64,000 bases of DNA from Turritopsis dohrnii (taxonomy: Eukaryota; Cnidaria; Hydrozoa; Anthoathecata; Oceaniidae), in contig BQMF02000593.1 of the NCBI GenBank assembly GCA_027922465.2, positions 124,001 to 188,000 on the forward strand, read 5' to 3'. Position 1 is the first letter of the stretch. The number at the start of each line of letters is the position of its first letter. The notes under the pieces are model-generated. The model searched no databases and was not told where the DNA came from. It saw only the letters and a list, made by a program, of their open reading frames with translations. This document shows, piece by piece, positions 1 through 10,350 of this stretch. The position numbers and the translations under genes were made by a program.

Positions 1-650
1 TTGATAACTAAAACGTAAACAAACATTTAAATACATTTAAATACTAACTTGTTCTTCTATTAATCAAAAATAACAGTTTTATAATAATACCTTTTGTTCG
101 TTCGATCTTTCTGCAGCTAATTTTTAAAAACTTCACTGCACTTCTTCTGTATATCTAAATATGATTTTTCATTGTAAACAAACAACTAACCCGTGTTCTT
201 TTATTAATAAGAGTAAAAGTTTAGCAATAAACACGATGATAAAACGTTTTATAATAATAACAATACCTGTGTTTCTTCGTCAGTTCTTTCGTCGATTTGC
301 TGCCTAAAACAATCAAATTTCAATTGAAATATTCGTATACAAAAAGAAACACGTCTTCTTCGCGAAGTTTCTTGCTCACGAAATGATCGTTGACAAATTT
401 CGAACGAAGAAATTGCATTGCTCGCACTCCTCCAAAGACGTTTTTCGGTGGATTTCCACTGCGCAAACCAAAAATAACAAAACGGAGGAGCATATACTAA
501 TCGCGGAAAATCAAAAAAAGTGTTCTCGCCTCTACGTGGTTTTACAACAAAAAGGGAAAAAATAAGAAGGATTTGACCGTGAAAAAAAACCAAATATGTC
601 ACTCTCTAAAATAAAAGTGGTATGCACAAATGCGAATTAGTATAATAAGA
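1..650 (-). mobile_element. Helitron family B, 5'-terminal part (runs off the window)
   Basis: On the minus strand the element starts at 650 with TCTTATACTAATTCGC and reads leftwards past base 1. The same terminal block (TC start, then a conserved TTTTAGAGAGTGA segment and the CCACGTAGAGGCGA segment) recurs at 2979, 10351 and 58237. From 1 to 300 the sequence is the reverse complement of the interior of the complete copy at 10351-11888, including the ACCTGTGTTTCTTCG segment. No coding region of its own is visible; the two ORFs across 249-602 overlap this non-coding repeat. The 3' terminus lies outside the window. Confidence 0.8.
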
Positions 651-695
651 TAGTTGACAGGTAAAAAAAGTTCTATAATAATGGAATGAGAAAGT

Positions 696-1370
696 ACCTT
701 GCTCCTCAGCTTTCTTTTCGTCTTCAAAGAATAAACTAGCTCTGATTTTTTTATGACAGGAACCAGATATTCGTGTGCCGTACAAAGTTATAAGGTCGTT
801 GTAATTTTTTTGGAAATTCCTTTCAAAACTTTCCTTGATTAGTCTGTGTTGTTTTCTTAGCTCCTTCTTTTTTTCTACTTTGCTTTTACGTGGTGTCAAT
901 TTCAGACCAGGTAGTTTTGGAATGATATCAGTGAAGGTTTTATCGAGACTTTTCATAGCAGAGGTTCCAGTAATTTTAGCAAACGATGATTTTTTACATT
1001 TACTTTTAGGTATGGAAATGGTGACATGTCGGAATTGACAGACTTACTCGGCGTATTGATATTAAAATCAATTATTTCCCCAGTTCTGTTGGTAGACGTA
1101 TCAAGAAAATAACTGCTTGACAAATCGGATAACTCTAGCGACGATATATGAAGCTCTTGTGATGTAGCTGATACATACATTGTCGCTGAGGATGTTGTTT
1201 TTCCGCTTAATGGTCTGCAACTTCAGGGAAAGACTTCTGCATATCTTCGTACGGCTCTGCGCACTCAAACATTGGCTTAGAGTGTTCATTTTTCGCTCTT
1301 ACACCGGAAGTTTTTTTCCATTTTTCCTCGCAAAAGAACTTAGGGTAATCTGATTTTATTTTTCCTTACC
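696..1370 (-). pseudogene. decayed unknown ORF, possibly an exon with a splice donor
   Basis: Three minus-strand frames can be read as one interrupted protein. It starts near 1370 with a CEEKWKKTSG segment, continues through an acidic Ser/Thr-rich stretch (953-1180), and ends in a very basic segment (606-956) that includes RKQHRLIKESFERNF. At least two frame changes and one stop separate the pieces. The basic piece ends near 697 at CAAG|GTACTT, a plausible 5' splice site. The EKWKKT segment is weakly reminiscent of Myb/SANT- or MADF-type DNA-binding partners of transposons, but I do not recognise the family. Bases 651-695 hold nothing recognisable, and 1371-2047 holds no supported gene. Confidence 0.35.
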
Positions 1371-2402
1371 ATTTATCTTTCCTCAAAAACTGTACTAACT
1401 GTGAAAATGATGTTTGTCAATTTGGAAGTTGTTCGTTGCAAATTGTCTCTTGAAATAACCATTATGTTCGTCTTGCTCGTTCGTCAAGCCGTGAAGAATG
1501 GATGACCTTACAAATTCGCATTCAAACAAACTAGCCATTGCTTACACAACCCCTTGCAAATTTTTTTTATATAAACAAAAAATTTGAATTTCCTGCTAAA
1601 ACAGCTCATAATCATCATACGTGTTTTTAATTGGATGAACGAATAAAATAACAAGTCTCTCCTGAGACATTTTCATGAGAGAGATGTCTTGATATCAAAA
1701 AGAGTAAAACGGTCCTATGCGTGAAGTTGGTTTGAAGCAATGTTTCGAAAGTCTCAATGAGCTAAGTTAGGGGGTAAACGATTACACGAATCACAAATTT
1801 AATGTGTTAGGTAATGTTAAGAGCCGACTTTGTATAAGGGTGATTAGGAAAAAGCTGATGGTAAGTGTTCAGTGTGGGAAACCAAGAATATGCAGTTTTA
1901 TTATTATTAAGATTCCATTTCAAGAATTATCGTTGATAAGTATACCCCCTGATCCTCATTTTTGGTAGAACATACCAGATCAAAGGCATTAAGAACTCAA
2001 TGGTTCAAAATTTTTGAAACACTACCCATTACAGAATAAAGAGGTTTTTATACTATGTTTACACAGATGCTAATTTATCCATTTTCATTAGTCATGTTAC
2101 TAAAAATAGAAAGTTTTCCGGATTGCGTTTACACATGTTTTTTGAAAATTTATTCGATTTGAGGTATAATTTTGATGAAAACGGATAAATTTGAAAACAG
2201 AATCTAATCTGAAAAAGTCTTCGTTCAGTTTTTTGTTTTCAAATATTTTTTCATTTTGTAAACATATGAAAACGGAATTTTTTGATAATCATATTATGTA
2301 TGAATAGTGTTTATAAGCGAAACACTAATCACTATGAGAAGAAAAATCTTAAGAAGTAGAGCATGAATTCGTTTAAAAAGTTATTGCAATATTATTCTTA
2401 CA

Positions 2403-2979
2403 CTAGTATCCCGGGTAAAAACTTTTTACCGAACTTAACTTCGAAAAGGATGGGTCAAAATCGCCTTTCCCGTGAACGATCCCCGTGAACGATCCCCGTG
2501 ATGAAAATTTCAATTTGGGAATTGGAAATGGAAAATGTAACCATGTTGTAGAGCTCGAAAAACTGATCAAAAAAATGTATGGGATCCTTTCGCTACGACC
2601 AACCGTTAGAGAGATATCGCTGATCAAAGATTTCGATGACGTCATATCCGCAGTACCAAATAAAATTTAGGCCCAAATGATGCGTCACCCCATCACCCGT
2701 ATCGCTGACCCCAAAAAACATCAGTTATCCCTATTGGTTCTTGAGATATTTCCCCAAAAACGTCGCGTTCGATTGGGGATGCAATGCAATGATTCCCCGT
2801 GATCATAAAAAACTGACGTCAAATGATGCCACGTGCTTTTGGAATGATCGTGAAAAAAGTGTCTCTCGCCTCTACGTGGTTTTACGCGCACATAAGAGGA
2901 CGATGACCGTAAAAATTTAACAAATATATCACTCTCTAAAATAAAAGTGGTATGCACAACGCGGATTATTATAATAAGA
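2403..2979 (-). mobile_element. short Helitron (B-type 5' end, distinct 3' end) inside the Harbinger element
   Basis: On the minus strand it starts at 2979 with TCTTATTATAATAATCCGC, the family B 5' terminus, and ends at 2403 with CTAG. The CTAG is preceded by a perfect hairpin, GGTAAAAA paired with TTTTTACC, and a short CGGGATA spacer. The flanks are A (2402) and T (2980), which fits Helitron insertion between A and T without a TSD. The 3' end differs from the GCCGCC/GGCGGC hairpin of the other copies, so this is a subfamily or a chimera sharing only the 5' part. The repeated GAACGATCCCCGT motif at 2474-2500 lies inside. No gene. Confidence 0.75.
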
Positions 2980-3020
2980 TTTTTGTTTCTGCTTGTACTT
3001 CTACAAATTTGAACTATATG

Positions 3021-4234
3021 CTGATGTGTTTGATTATGAGAAACAGACAATTACAATTGAAAACAAATAAACAATTGCTTTCTTTGATGGAGAACAAACG
3101 AGCAAAGTCAGTGAATAAAAAAAGGCAGCAACATAGTTGCTGGATGAAAACTGGCTGAACATCAGCTTGGTGGAAGAATTTCATGAACGGTTCTGTACCT
3201 TCTTGTGATTGGAAAGAGAACTTGAGGATGTCAGAGAATAGCTTCATGGAACTTTGCAACATGCTTCGACCCTTCTTGTTAAAAGAATCTACTCAAATGA
3301 GGCAGCCAATTTCTGTAGAAACACAAATTGCTGCTTTTTATATTACATCAGTGATGAAGGAAGGTATAGAAAGACAGCCAATACTTTTGGAATATCTAGA
3401 GCATCAGTCTCAATCATTATTTGGAAAGTTTCAAAAATTATTGTTGAAGAACTTGGTGCTATGATAAAACTCCCCGAGAGTGAAGAAGACGTAGAAGATC
3501 TCACCCAAAAGTTTTTTGAGGCTCATGGATTTCCGCAATGTTTTGGGGCAATAGACGGCACTCACATCGAGATTAAAGAGCCCAGAGAACATTATACTGA
3601 TTACATAAATCGAAAGGGATATTCATCCATAAACATACAGGCTACTTGTGACTACAACTATTGTTTTATGGATGTAGTTGTCAAGTGGCCAGGGAGTGTT
3701 CATGATTTAAGAATCTTGTTAAACAACAAGCTAAGAAATGGTCATATTCCCCCTTGTCCCAAAGTTATTGTATCTGGAGAAGACCCTGTTCCAGTGTGCC
3801 TATTGGGAGATCCTGCTTATCCGTTATTGCCCTTTTTGATGAAGGAGTATCCTGGTGGTGGTAGAAATGAAAGAGAAAAATACTTTAGGTATAAATTGTC
3901 TAGTGCACACATAGTAATTGAAAATGCATTTGGCAGGTTGAAAGGACGTTTTTGATGTTTGAGAAGAGCTGTGGATATCAATATATCAGACTTGCCCAAT
4001 GTTATACTTTCGACTTTTATCCTCCACAACTTTTGTGAAGTAAGACGTGAAACAGTACCCAATCAAAATTTAGAGGCCGCTGTAAATTTTGAAAGACGAT
4101 TTCAACCACTACCTTCAAACGCCTCATACAAAAACTCTGTAAACGATAGTCACGCAAAGCAGATTATACATTTAATTTATTTTTTGAGTGAAAAGTCATT
4201 GTTTTATTTGTGTTTATTATATAGAAATTTGTAA
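3021..4234 (+). pseudogene. PIF/Harbinger transposase (HARBI1-like), broken
   Basis: DDE-type transposase that would cut and join the Harbinger ends. The catalytic triad sits in readable motifs: GAIDGTH (near 3550), [10 protein letters not shown] (near 3810) and [12 protein letters not shown] (near 3920). The N-terminal helical part begins around 3021 and carries an in-frame TGA at 3156-3158. A frameshift near 3350 moves the reading frame. A further TGA at 3953-3955 stands where the family has a Trp, and the frame continues unchanged after it, through ILHNFCE, to 4234. The start is uncertain because the 5' part lies against the Helitron insertion. It converges on the Myb/SANT gene of the same element. 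Family call is secure; activity is excluded by the lesions. Confidence 0.85.
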
Positions 4235-4449
4235 AACATGAATAAAACGTAGCTTAAAGATGATATATTTTTGGTATTATTTTTCACCCTCCAAACTCCA
4301 CGGGAAAGCATAAATGATAAAAGGATTATATGTTTCCATATATTGTCTAAAAATTTACTACAAGTAAGTAAATGTTTTCAGTTTGTCTACATATCATGTT
4401 GCTGACTGTTTTCAAACTCTTTAGTAAATTGTTGTTGACTCATGTTACT

Positions 4450-5155
4450 TGTGCTTGTTGTTCTTTTGCATTTCTTTCATACACTTATTAAAATCTTCGT
4501 CTTGTTTATGCATCTGTTTAAGAACTTCCTTTTTCATGCTCAGCTCTTCTTGAGATATCGAAATCATTTGTTGTTCCAGTGGAATTTTTTTGGTAATTTT
4601 TTGTTCCTTCTTTCATTTAGCATCGCTTTCATTTTCTCACGGGAACTTACAGCCTCGCCCACTGCTGGTGTTGATGATGTTGGTTCATTTTTTGCACCAA
4701 TGTTTTCTTCAGCAGTCAGAAATCCTGTCTCCATCGAATCTATCTCATGATTGGTTAAAGATGAGCTCTCTCCAGTTATTGATTCATCGCTTTGAGATGA
4801 AATAACAGTTCCTACCCCTGACTCCATTGACTCTGTAGCTGGAGAACATGACCAAATTTGGGAGCAAATATCGAAAAACGTGGCAACCACGCGCCCTCCT
4901 CCACTCTGTCTGCCTTCATCAAGTGCTTTTTGGTATTACACACGGATTTCTTTTATTTTTGTGCTCACTCTATCCTTTGTAAATTCTTTTTTTTTCATGA
5001 GGAAACTCTTCTTTTTAGCAGATACAAAACTGTTCTTGATGATTTCATACTTATCTTTGATACTCTCCCAATCAATTCCATCGTACATTTTCTTGTTTTT
5101 AAATTCTAGAACGGTTTCAAGAAGAAGTTGCACCTCGTCATCTGTCCAAAAAAGG
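4450..5155 (-). pseudogene. Myb/SANT-like DNA-binding partner of Harbinger, broken
   Basis: The minus strand from about 5155 begins with a trihelix/Myb-SANT-like segment, WTDDEVQLLLETVLEFKN, followed by YDGIDWESIKDKYEIIK. The next piece begins KALDEGRQSGGGRVVATFFD, followed by SPATESMESGVG and an acidic Ser/Thr-rich linker. A Lys/Met/Gln-rich coiled-coil-like tail (SQEELSMKKEVLKQMHKQ) ends near 4450. At least two frame changes separate the pieces, near 4900 and 4570. In PIF/Harbinger elements this second protein binds DNA and aids nuclear import of the transposase; here that role follows from family knowledge and position. 4235-4449 is the AT-rich gap between the two genes. Confidence 0.7.
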
Positions 5156-5439
5156 TTTTCAGAACTTTTTTTCTCTACATCAGTCTTTCTTTTTTTCTTT
5201 TGATGAGGATGTGTGTTTTTGCTTCTGTTATCTTTCTACAGAAAAGATTCATGATACAGCAAAACATGTTTATAAATATTATTTCGAGTATGATTTTAGA
5301 GTACCAATGTAAAGGCATGAAAATACAAAAACGCAAATCTATGAGTCAATGATCATTGATCTTTGACTTTAGTGTTTTTGTATGAAAACGGAATTCTTGT
5401 CTGAAACGGAAAAGTAACATCAGTGTTAATGTAGTATTA

Positions 5440-7238
5440 ATGTGCAATTTGCAAAATTATCGCAGCATCGTGATTGCAAAATTAAACTACAAAAATCTAA
5501 TGTACTAGATCCATTTGACATACGCGACATAGTTTGAACGTTTGTGCTGAATATTTCAACGATACTTCGAAAATTCAGGAAATGATACTCACTAAACATT
5601 CTGCTGAATGACTGCTTAATAAAAAGAGATGTATTCAAGTACAATTCGCAAAATTATGGCAGGATGGTTGTTGTATTGAATATTGTTGTAGAAGACGACG
5701 AGAATAAGTGCTCTAGTGGCATACGCCACATTTTCCGCATGTGACATTTTCCGTTGACATTCCTTTGAATATTTCTGGATTACAGCATCAACTGAATCAG
5801 TGAGTTACGTGTTGTGCTTAATAAAATAACTATTTGGGATAGCAATAGCAGATTCTTTTATATTCAACTAAGCTTATTATCTGTATTTATTGCATTTGGT
5901 TATTGTTTAAAGCATAGTCACGAGACTATGTTTAAAGTATTTTTTATTGGGATGAAAAAGAAAAGTCAAATGTTTTCGTTAATTGCATTTCTAAAAATGT
6001 TGTATATATGCATATAGGAATCACAGACCTTTAAGAAATCTAAGGAATTGTAATAATTTATGATTTTGTTGAACAAAGAAATCTACACTAAAGTTTCTTC
6101 TTCTTATTTTCCTTGGAAGCATTTACAGTGCAATGCTGTTAGTTTGATGCGAAGAAACCATTAAAGTGTCGACGTAACTAAGCATATGCCGCATTTGTCG
6201 TATAAAATGTCTGAAAAGTCAGTTCTCACTATCAGAATAATTGGTTATTAAAAATTAGTTGCTCTTATATGATCTTTGTATCACAAATTCACGTTTAAAA
6301 GATGCTAAATTTATGCATTGGGAATAAGTAAGATTTTATTGACAAATTTGCTGCTGCTAAGAAAACCAAAATCAAGAAAAATAACAACACAACGGATGTT
6401 TAATTTAATTTAACATCCTTCTATTATATTAAAAAACAACTACAAATAACTTTATTGGCGGTCTGGGATCATGAACAAGTATTCTTATAGGGAGACTTGT
6501 GAAACTACAACATTGAGTCGTGCCATAAGTTGTTTGAGCATTTATAAACTTTCAAACTTCATAAAAACATTCGATTGAAATGGCAATGGCAATGTAAATC
6601 TTTTCAACATTTAAAGGGAGTATTTATTTCCAAGGAAAAAAGTAGTGGTGAGCATTTATTTCCTGTGAAAAAAGTACTTCCGGGAGTACTTATTAACTGT
6701 TACACCAGATGTATGTTTCATTTTAAAGGAGAACAGAGCAACGAAATAGAGCACTACAGGCAAAAACATGATTAGACATGTATACTTAAATGTAAAAAAC
6801 ATCTTACAAAGCTTTGTTAGAAAGAAAATATGCGAAGAAGTAACTATTTGAATATTTATAATTTCCTTGCAACGACCGAGGAGAGATTTTTGAAACCAGA
6901 GCATAAAAATCTGAGGAAATATGTATTAAAACAATATTTATGCATTTTGGCACGGATTTCGATAATATTACCACGCATTCCTACAGATTTTCATTAATTC
7001 CTGCGTTAATTCCTATGTATAACATATTTAATATTTCCAGTCTGCGAACATCATGGAATTCCAAGTGTACACTTGATAAAGACACATAGTTAGTCGAAAT
7101 ATAGTGATTTACAATATCTGTGTTTTCGATGTTCTATATTTAACTTGTATACAAGTACAAAATCGTAAATTAACAATTGGAAATACACATCGCGAAATTT
7201 AATGCCTCAACTGGTTGATTAATAACCTTTCTAATTCC
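5440..7238. other. intergenic stretch without supported gene
   Basis: AT-rich sequence with only short chance ORFs on both strands. Two loosely similar segments containing GCAAAATTAT (near 5450 and 5648) hint at old duplication. The only clear structure is the short tandem repeat listed separately at 6613-6695. Confidence 0.5.
6613..6695. repeat. imperfect tandem repeat, about 44-bp unit, two copies
   Basis: The block TATTTATTTCC plus GAAAAAAGTA is followed about 44 bp later by CATTTATTTCC plus GAAAAAAGTA. A partial third GAGTACTTATTA follows. It lies in non-coding sequence. Confidence 0.6.
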
Positions 7239-8290
7239 TTATTTCAAAAAAATACTGTTCAAATGATACATTGAGAATCTTTCAAAACCAAGATGCTCTA
7301 AACCCATAACGAATTTCCTACGTACGTGAGATCCGGATTCATTAATGAAGACCAGGTATATCTTATCTTGAGAAATGAAATAATGCACTTGATTATGATA
7401 AGGTATCAAATAATTCATTGTCATGTTTTGGGCATCTGGAACCAGAATACGCTGTGTACAAAGTTTTTTTGTCGACTTGGATGATGATTTAGGCTCTTTC
7501 AATAATAGAGCAAATGCTGCTGCAACCGATGACTGAACAATTTGAATAGCCATGGTAAACTTGTCTTAGTTAACTACATTGGCGTATTCGTAATCTTCAT
7601 TTTCATGCTTTTGAAGAGAAGAATTAAGAAGATAAATAACAGCAGCAACGCGTAAAACCTTTCCAAGTGACTAACTTTTCATCACTTTTGTCTGACATTG
7701 TTTTGTCCGATAAGGTAGGTGTTTTGCATCCTCATCAAGATTGAAAGTTATTTTGCCATTATGGCATCTGGTGTATATATTATTTAAGATGGGAAGCATT
7801 TCTAAGACTTTATCCTTGTCCTTCTTTTCCACTACAACATATACTTCTTCTGGAACCGAAATCAAAAATCGTTGGAAAAATCCATCGTAAATGTTGTTTT
7901 CTACAAATTGGATAGTATAAAATGGTTGGGTAAATAATATCAAATTATAACAGGGATCACTCATGTCCATGCAGTCATTTGTTTTGCAATGGTTCTTCCA
8001 AGGACTTTAACAACCTTTGATTTTTAGATTCCAATAGCTGCACCTTTTGAGTCTTGTACTTGTCTTTCATTTTCATGGCATTATTCAGTAGCTCTTTTTC
8101 TGGTAAATTGTCAAGCCATTGTAAGGTACCATTACTCACCCACATGGTAAGAGCTTGTGTGGACTGAGTTTCACACACTTGCTTTCACTCTAATAAGAAG
8201 ATCTAAAATAGCAAAGTCACTTCCAGAAGCTTTGTTGTTTGATGGAACATCATCAGAGTAACATTCAATGCGGTCGGAGGCAGTTGATCT
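7239..8290 (-). pseudogene. decayed DUF3987-like protein gene
   Basis: Three minus-strand ORF blocks in series appear to be one protein broken by stops and frameshifts. The segment at 8290-8180 (NNKASGSDFAILDLLIRVKA) shifts frame near 8180 into 8178-7975. The block at 7970-7671 has PCYNLILFTQPFYTIQFVEN followed by GFFQRFLISVPEEVYV. The block at 7553-7239 is the likely C-terminus. The YDGFFQRFLISVPE-like motif recalls the primase/helicase-associated DUF3987 proteins that are repeated in some cnidarian genomes. That match is from memory of the motif style and should be treated as tentative. The upstream (rightward) sequence to 8760 has no clear continuation. Confidence 0.4.
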
Positions 8291-8431
8291 GCACACTGTT
8301 GTTCATGAATGATAACATTACATCAAACTTTTCATTTGTCTCCTCCAAACGATATTTTATGATGTTCAACATCATCTTAAGAGAATACAGTTACGCTATG
8401 CATTATTGAACTTGCATCATTACAACGTGTT

Positions 8432-8464
8432 GATATTATTATATTATATTATATTATATTATTA
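8432..8464. repeat. (TTATA)n microsatellite
   Basis: Five to six units of TTATA within TATTATATTATATTATATTA. Non-coding. Confidence 0.8.
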
Positions 8465-8759
8465 GGTGATTCCATGAGACGTCACAAAGGACCAGTGATT
8501 AATTTGTCAACGACACCCAGAGCTCTAACTTCAGCAAGAAATATTTCTCCTTATCCTTGCTACTAATCGCATCATGTAAGACATCAACCTCAGTAAAACA
8601 TTGAAGTGTAGCATCTGCATCACCACCACTAATCAAAAAGACAGAGTTGTTCCATCACCATGCAAACAGTTATTACCAGATGTGTTAGCCGGCATTTCAT
8701 TACCAACTTCAGTTTTTGCCATTTAACAGCTTCTGTAGAAAATTAATTTAAATAAGTCA

Positions 8760-8891
8760 TAAAATAAGTCAAATATAACAGTTTTTGTATGCCAATCACA
8801 GTGGATGAGGATACTTGATATATTGGGATAAATAGGCCATCACAATTGGGAATTGCTCTCTTTTGCTCTGTTTCATAAAACATTTTGTGGT
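8760..8891. repeat. dispersed repeat R1, copy 1
   Basis: Shared with about 39600-39676 plus 42402-42495. Common landmarks are CAATCACAGTGGA and AATTGCTCTCTTTTGCTCTG. In the second copy the pogo-type element (39677-42401) lies between the two landmarks. Here the Penelope-like element (8892-10122) abuts the right end. The nature of R1 is unknown. Confidence 0.65.
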
Positions 8892-9018
8892 ATTAAAAAT
8901 AAAAGTCGAGAGACATTTTTTATTAAAATAAAGCAGAAGCTTTTCGATTAAAAAATCATCGTCAGTGCATATACATACAAATAATAAAAGGTTCTATACA
9001 AGTAAAACGTTTTAAAAA
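8892..9018 (+). repeat. Penelope-like terminal inverted repeat, left
   Basis: Reverse-complementary to 9995-10122 over about 125 bp with few mismatches. It lies 3' of the endonuclease stop. Confidence 0.85.
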
Positions 9019-9100
9019 AGAAATTTTGAGAAAACGCGGTAATCATCAAGAGAGCAACGAGGTATTGATAATTTTCACGTTTTTTTTTGTTCACAAAGTT

Positions 9101-9996
9101 CTATGTAATGCCGTTTCTAAAGAGTTGTAAAGTTTTCACTTCCAGCTTGTTGTTTAAAGTAGGTTTATTAATAGCAATTTGAAAAGCCTCTAAGGTTTTT
9201 CGGTCATAGTTATTTTGAGGAGCAGTCATTAGTACAGTCCATTTGAATTCATGTGTGTCATTGAGCTGTAGATGTTTTGATGGTTCGGAATTTCCGCCGC
9301 GGGAATTGTGTTCACTCCATCGTACCTCAACGTTCCTTTTTGTTTCACCAATGTAGGTTTCTCCGCAGGAACATATACCCTGGTAGATTTTGCAGGAAGG
9401 ATGGGGATTTTTGCTTTTAAGTTTAAAAAGAGATTTAACTTTCTTTGTATTCCATTTGATATAAAAATTGAATTTGTGGTTTGTAAAATCTTTTAGCTTC
9501 TCGATAAAACTTTTTGAAAGTTCTTCGTTTTTCGGGCAGTATGGTAAAGTTACGTAGATGCATTTCTTTGGTTCTTCGAAAAAGTTACGTGGAATAATCA
9601 TTTCAACGTCATCTCTCCTCTCTTCGTACTGTCTTATGATGCTCATAATGAATCTCTTAGGGAATTCGGATGATAGTTGTTTAATTTTTTGAATAGTCGG
9701 TCAGGTTCGTTTTTCTTTCGTCGGTTGATGGAGTCATCGACAAATCTTTTGTAGAAAAGAGGATTTTCAGTGACAACTATTTCTTCTTCCAGCTTTGTCA
9801 TGAAGATATTCGAACAAACGACCGACAGAGGTCCCCCCATTGTACACCCATCTGTCTGTTGGTAAAATTTATCATTGAACACAAAGACACTCTCAGTAAG
9901 TAGTTTCATAAGCAAACGCTTGAAAGTCAATTTCGTAGCAATTATTGGAAGTTTTTCCTCTTTGTAGATTTTATCTATAATGTCCCAAAATTTCTT
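9101..9996 (-). pseudogene. Penelope-like RT (C-terminal part) and GIY-YIG endonuclease
   Basis: Retrotransposition enzyme that primes reverse transcription at a nick it makes itself. From 9996 to 9658 the frame shows RT motifs TDGCTMGGPLSV and YKRFVDDS (the catalytic Asp pair). The frame breaks around 9650. From 9646 to 9101 the second frame carries a Cys/His-containing linker (HPSCKIYQGICSCG), the GIY-YIG core with TYIGETKRNVEVRWSEHN, and the C-terminal LEAFQIAINKPTLNNK. The upstream RT fingers and N-terminus are absent, so this is a dead 5'-truncated copy with one further frameshift. Family assignment rests on the RT plus GIY-YIG order, which is diagnostic of Penelope-like elements. Confidence 0.85.
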
Positions 9997-10122
9997 TTTA
10001 AAAACGTTTTACTTGTATAGAATCTTTTATCATTTGTATGTATATGCACTGACGATGATTTTTTAATCGAAAAGCTTCTGCTTTATTTTAATAAAAAATG
10101 TCTTTCGACTTTTATTTTTAAT
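9995..10122 (-). repeat. Penelope-like terminal inverted repeat, right
   Basis: Partner of 8892-9018. It abuts the truncated 5' side of the RT coding region. Confidence 0.85.
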
Positions 10123-10350
10123 AACACATCAATACATTTGGCTACATTTATCAACATAAAACATTTTATCTTCTATATATCAATAGCCGATTCTCTGTCT
10201 GTCACGCAAATTGGTAGATTGAGTTGTGAGTGAAACTATTTCTTTTTCTTGTGTGCGACCTCAGTGCGGAAAAAAAAAATTGCAACCCTAATCCAACGTG
10301 ACTTTTTATGGCGGGTAAACCAATATGATAACGTTTTTTTATTGTAATTA

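Larger units (their letters stand above)
2051..5436. mobile_element. PIF/Harbinger DNA transposon, disrupted
   Basis: Terminal inverted repeats: the left end starts TACTATGTTTACACAGATG at 2051, and the right end, read on the minus strand from 5436, starts TACTACATTAACACTGATG. Both are flanked by the trinucleotide TTA (2048-2050 and 5437-5439), the 3-bp TSD known for PIF/Harbinger. Inside are a plus-strand DDE transposase relic and a minus-strand Myb/SANT-like gene whose 3' ends face each other. This is the usual two-gene complement of the superfamily. A 577-bp Helitron (2403-2979) lies near the left end. Stops and frameshifts in both genes make the copy inactive. Confidence 0.85.
8892..10122 (-). 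mobile_element. Penelope-like element, 5'-truncated, with inverted terminal repeats
   Basis: The GIY-YIG endonuclease and the last part of the reverse transcriptase are bracketed by about 125-bp inverted repeats at 8892-9018 and 9995-10122. Landmarks are AAAGCAGAAGCTTTTCGATT, ATCATCGTCAGTGCATATAC and ACAAGTAAAACGTTTT. The coding strand is minus; RT is cut off at its 5' side at about 9996, directly against the inverted repeat. An inverted copy of the 3' end capping a 5'-truncated copy is a known arrangement for Penelope-like elements. It is inserted next to repeat R1. Confidence 0.85.

Noticed and set aside
249..602. 117-residue minus-strand ORF as a gene
   Set aside because: Lies in repeated non-coding Helitron B sequence; the matching copy at 10351 does not conserve the frame.
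9308..9496. Plus-strand ORF within the Penelope-like element
   Set aside because: Antisense of the GIY-YIG endonuclease reading frame.
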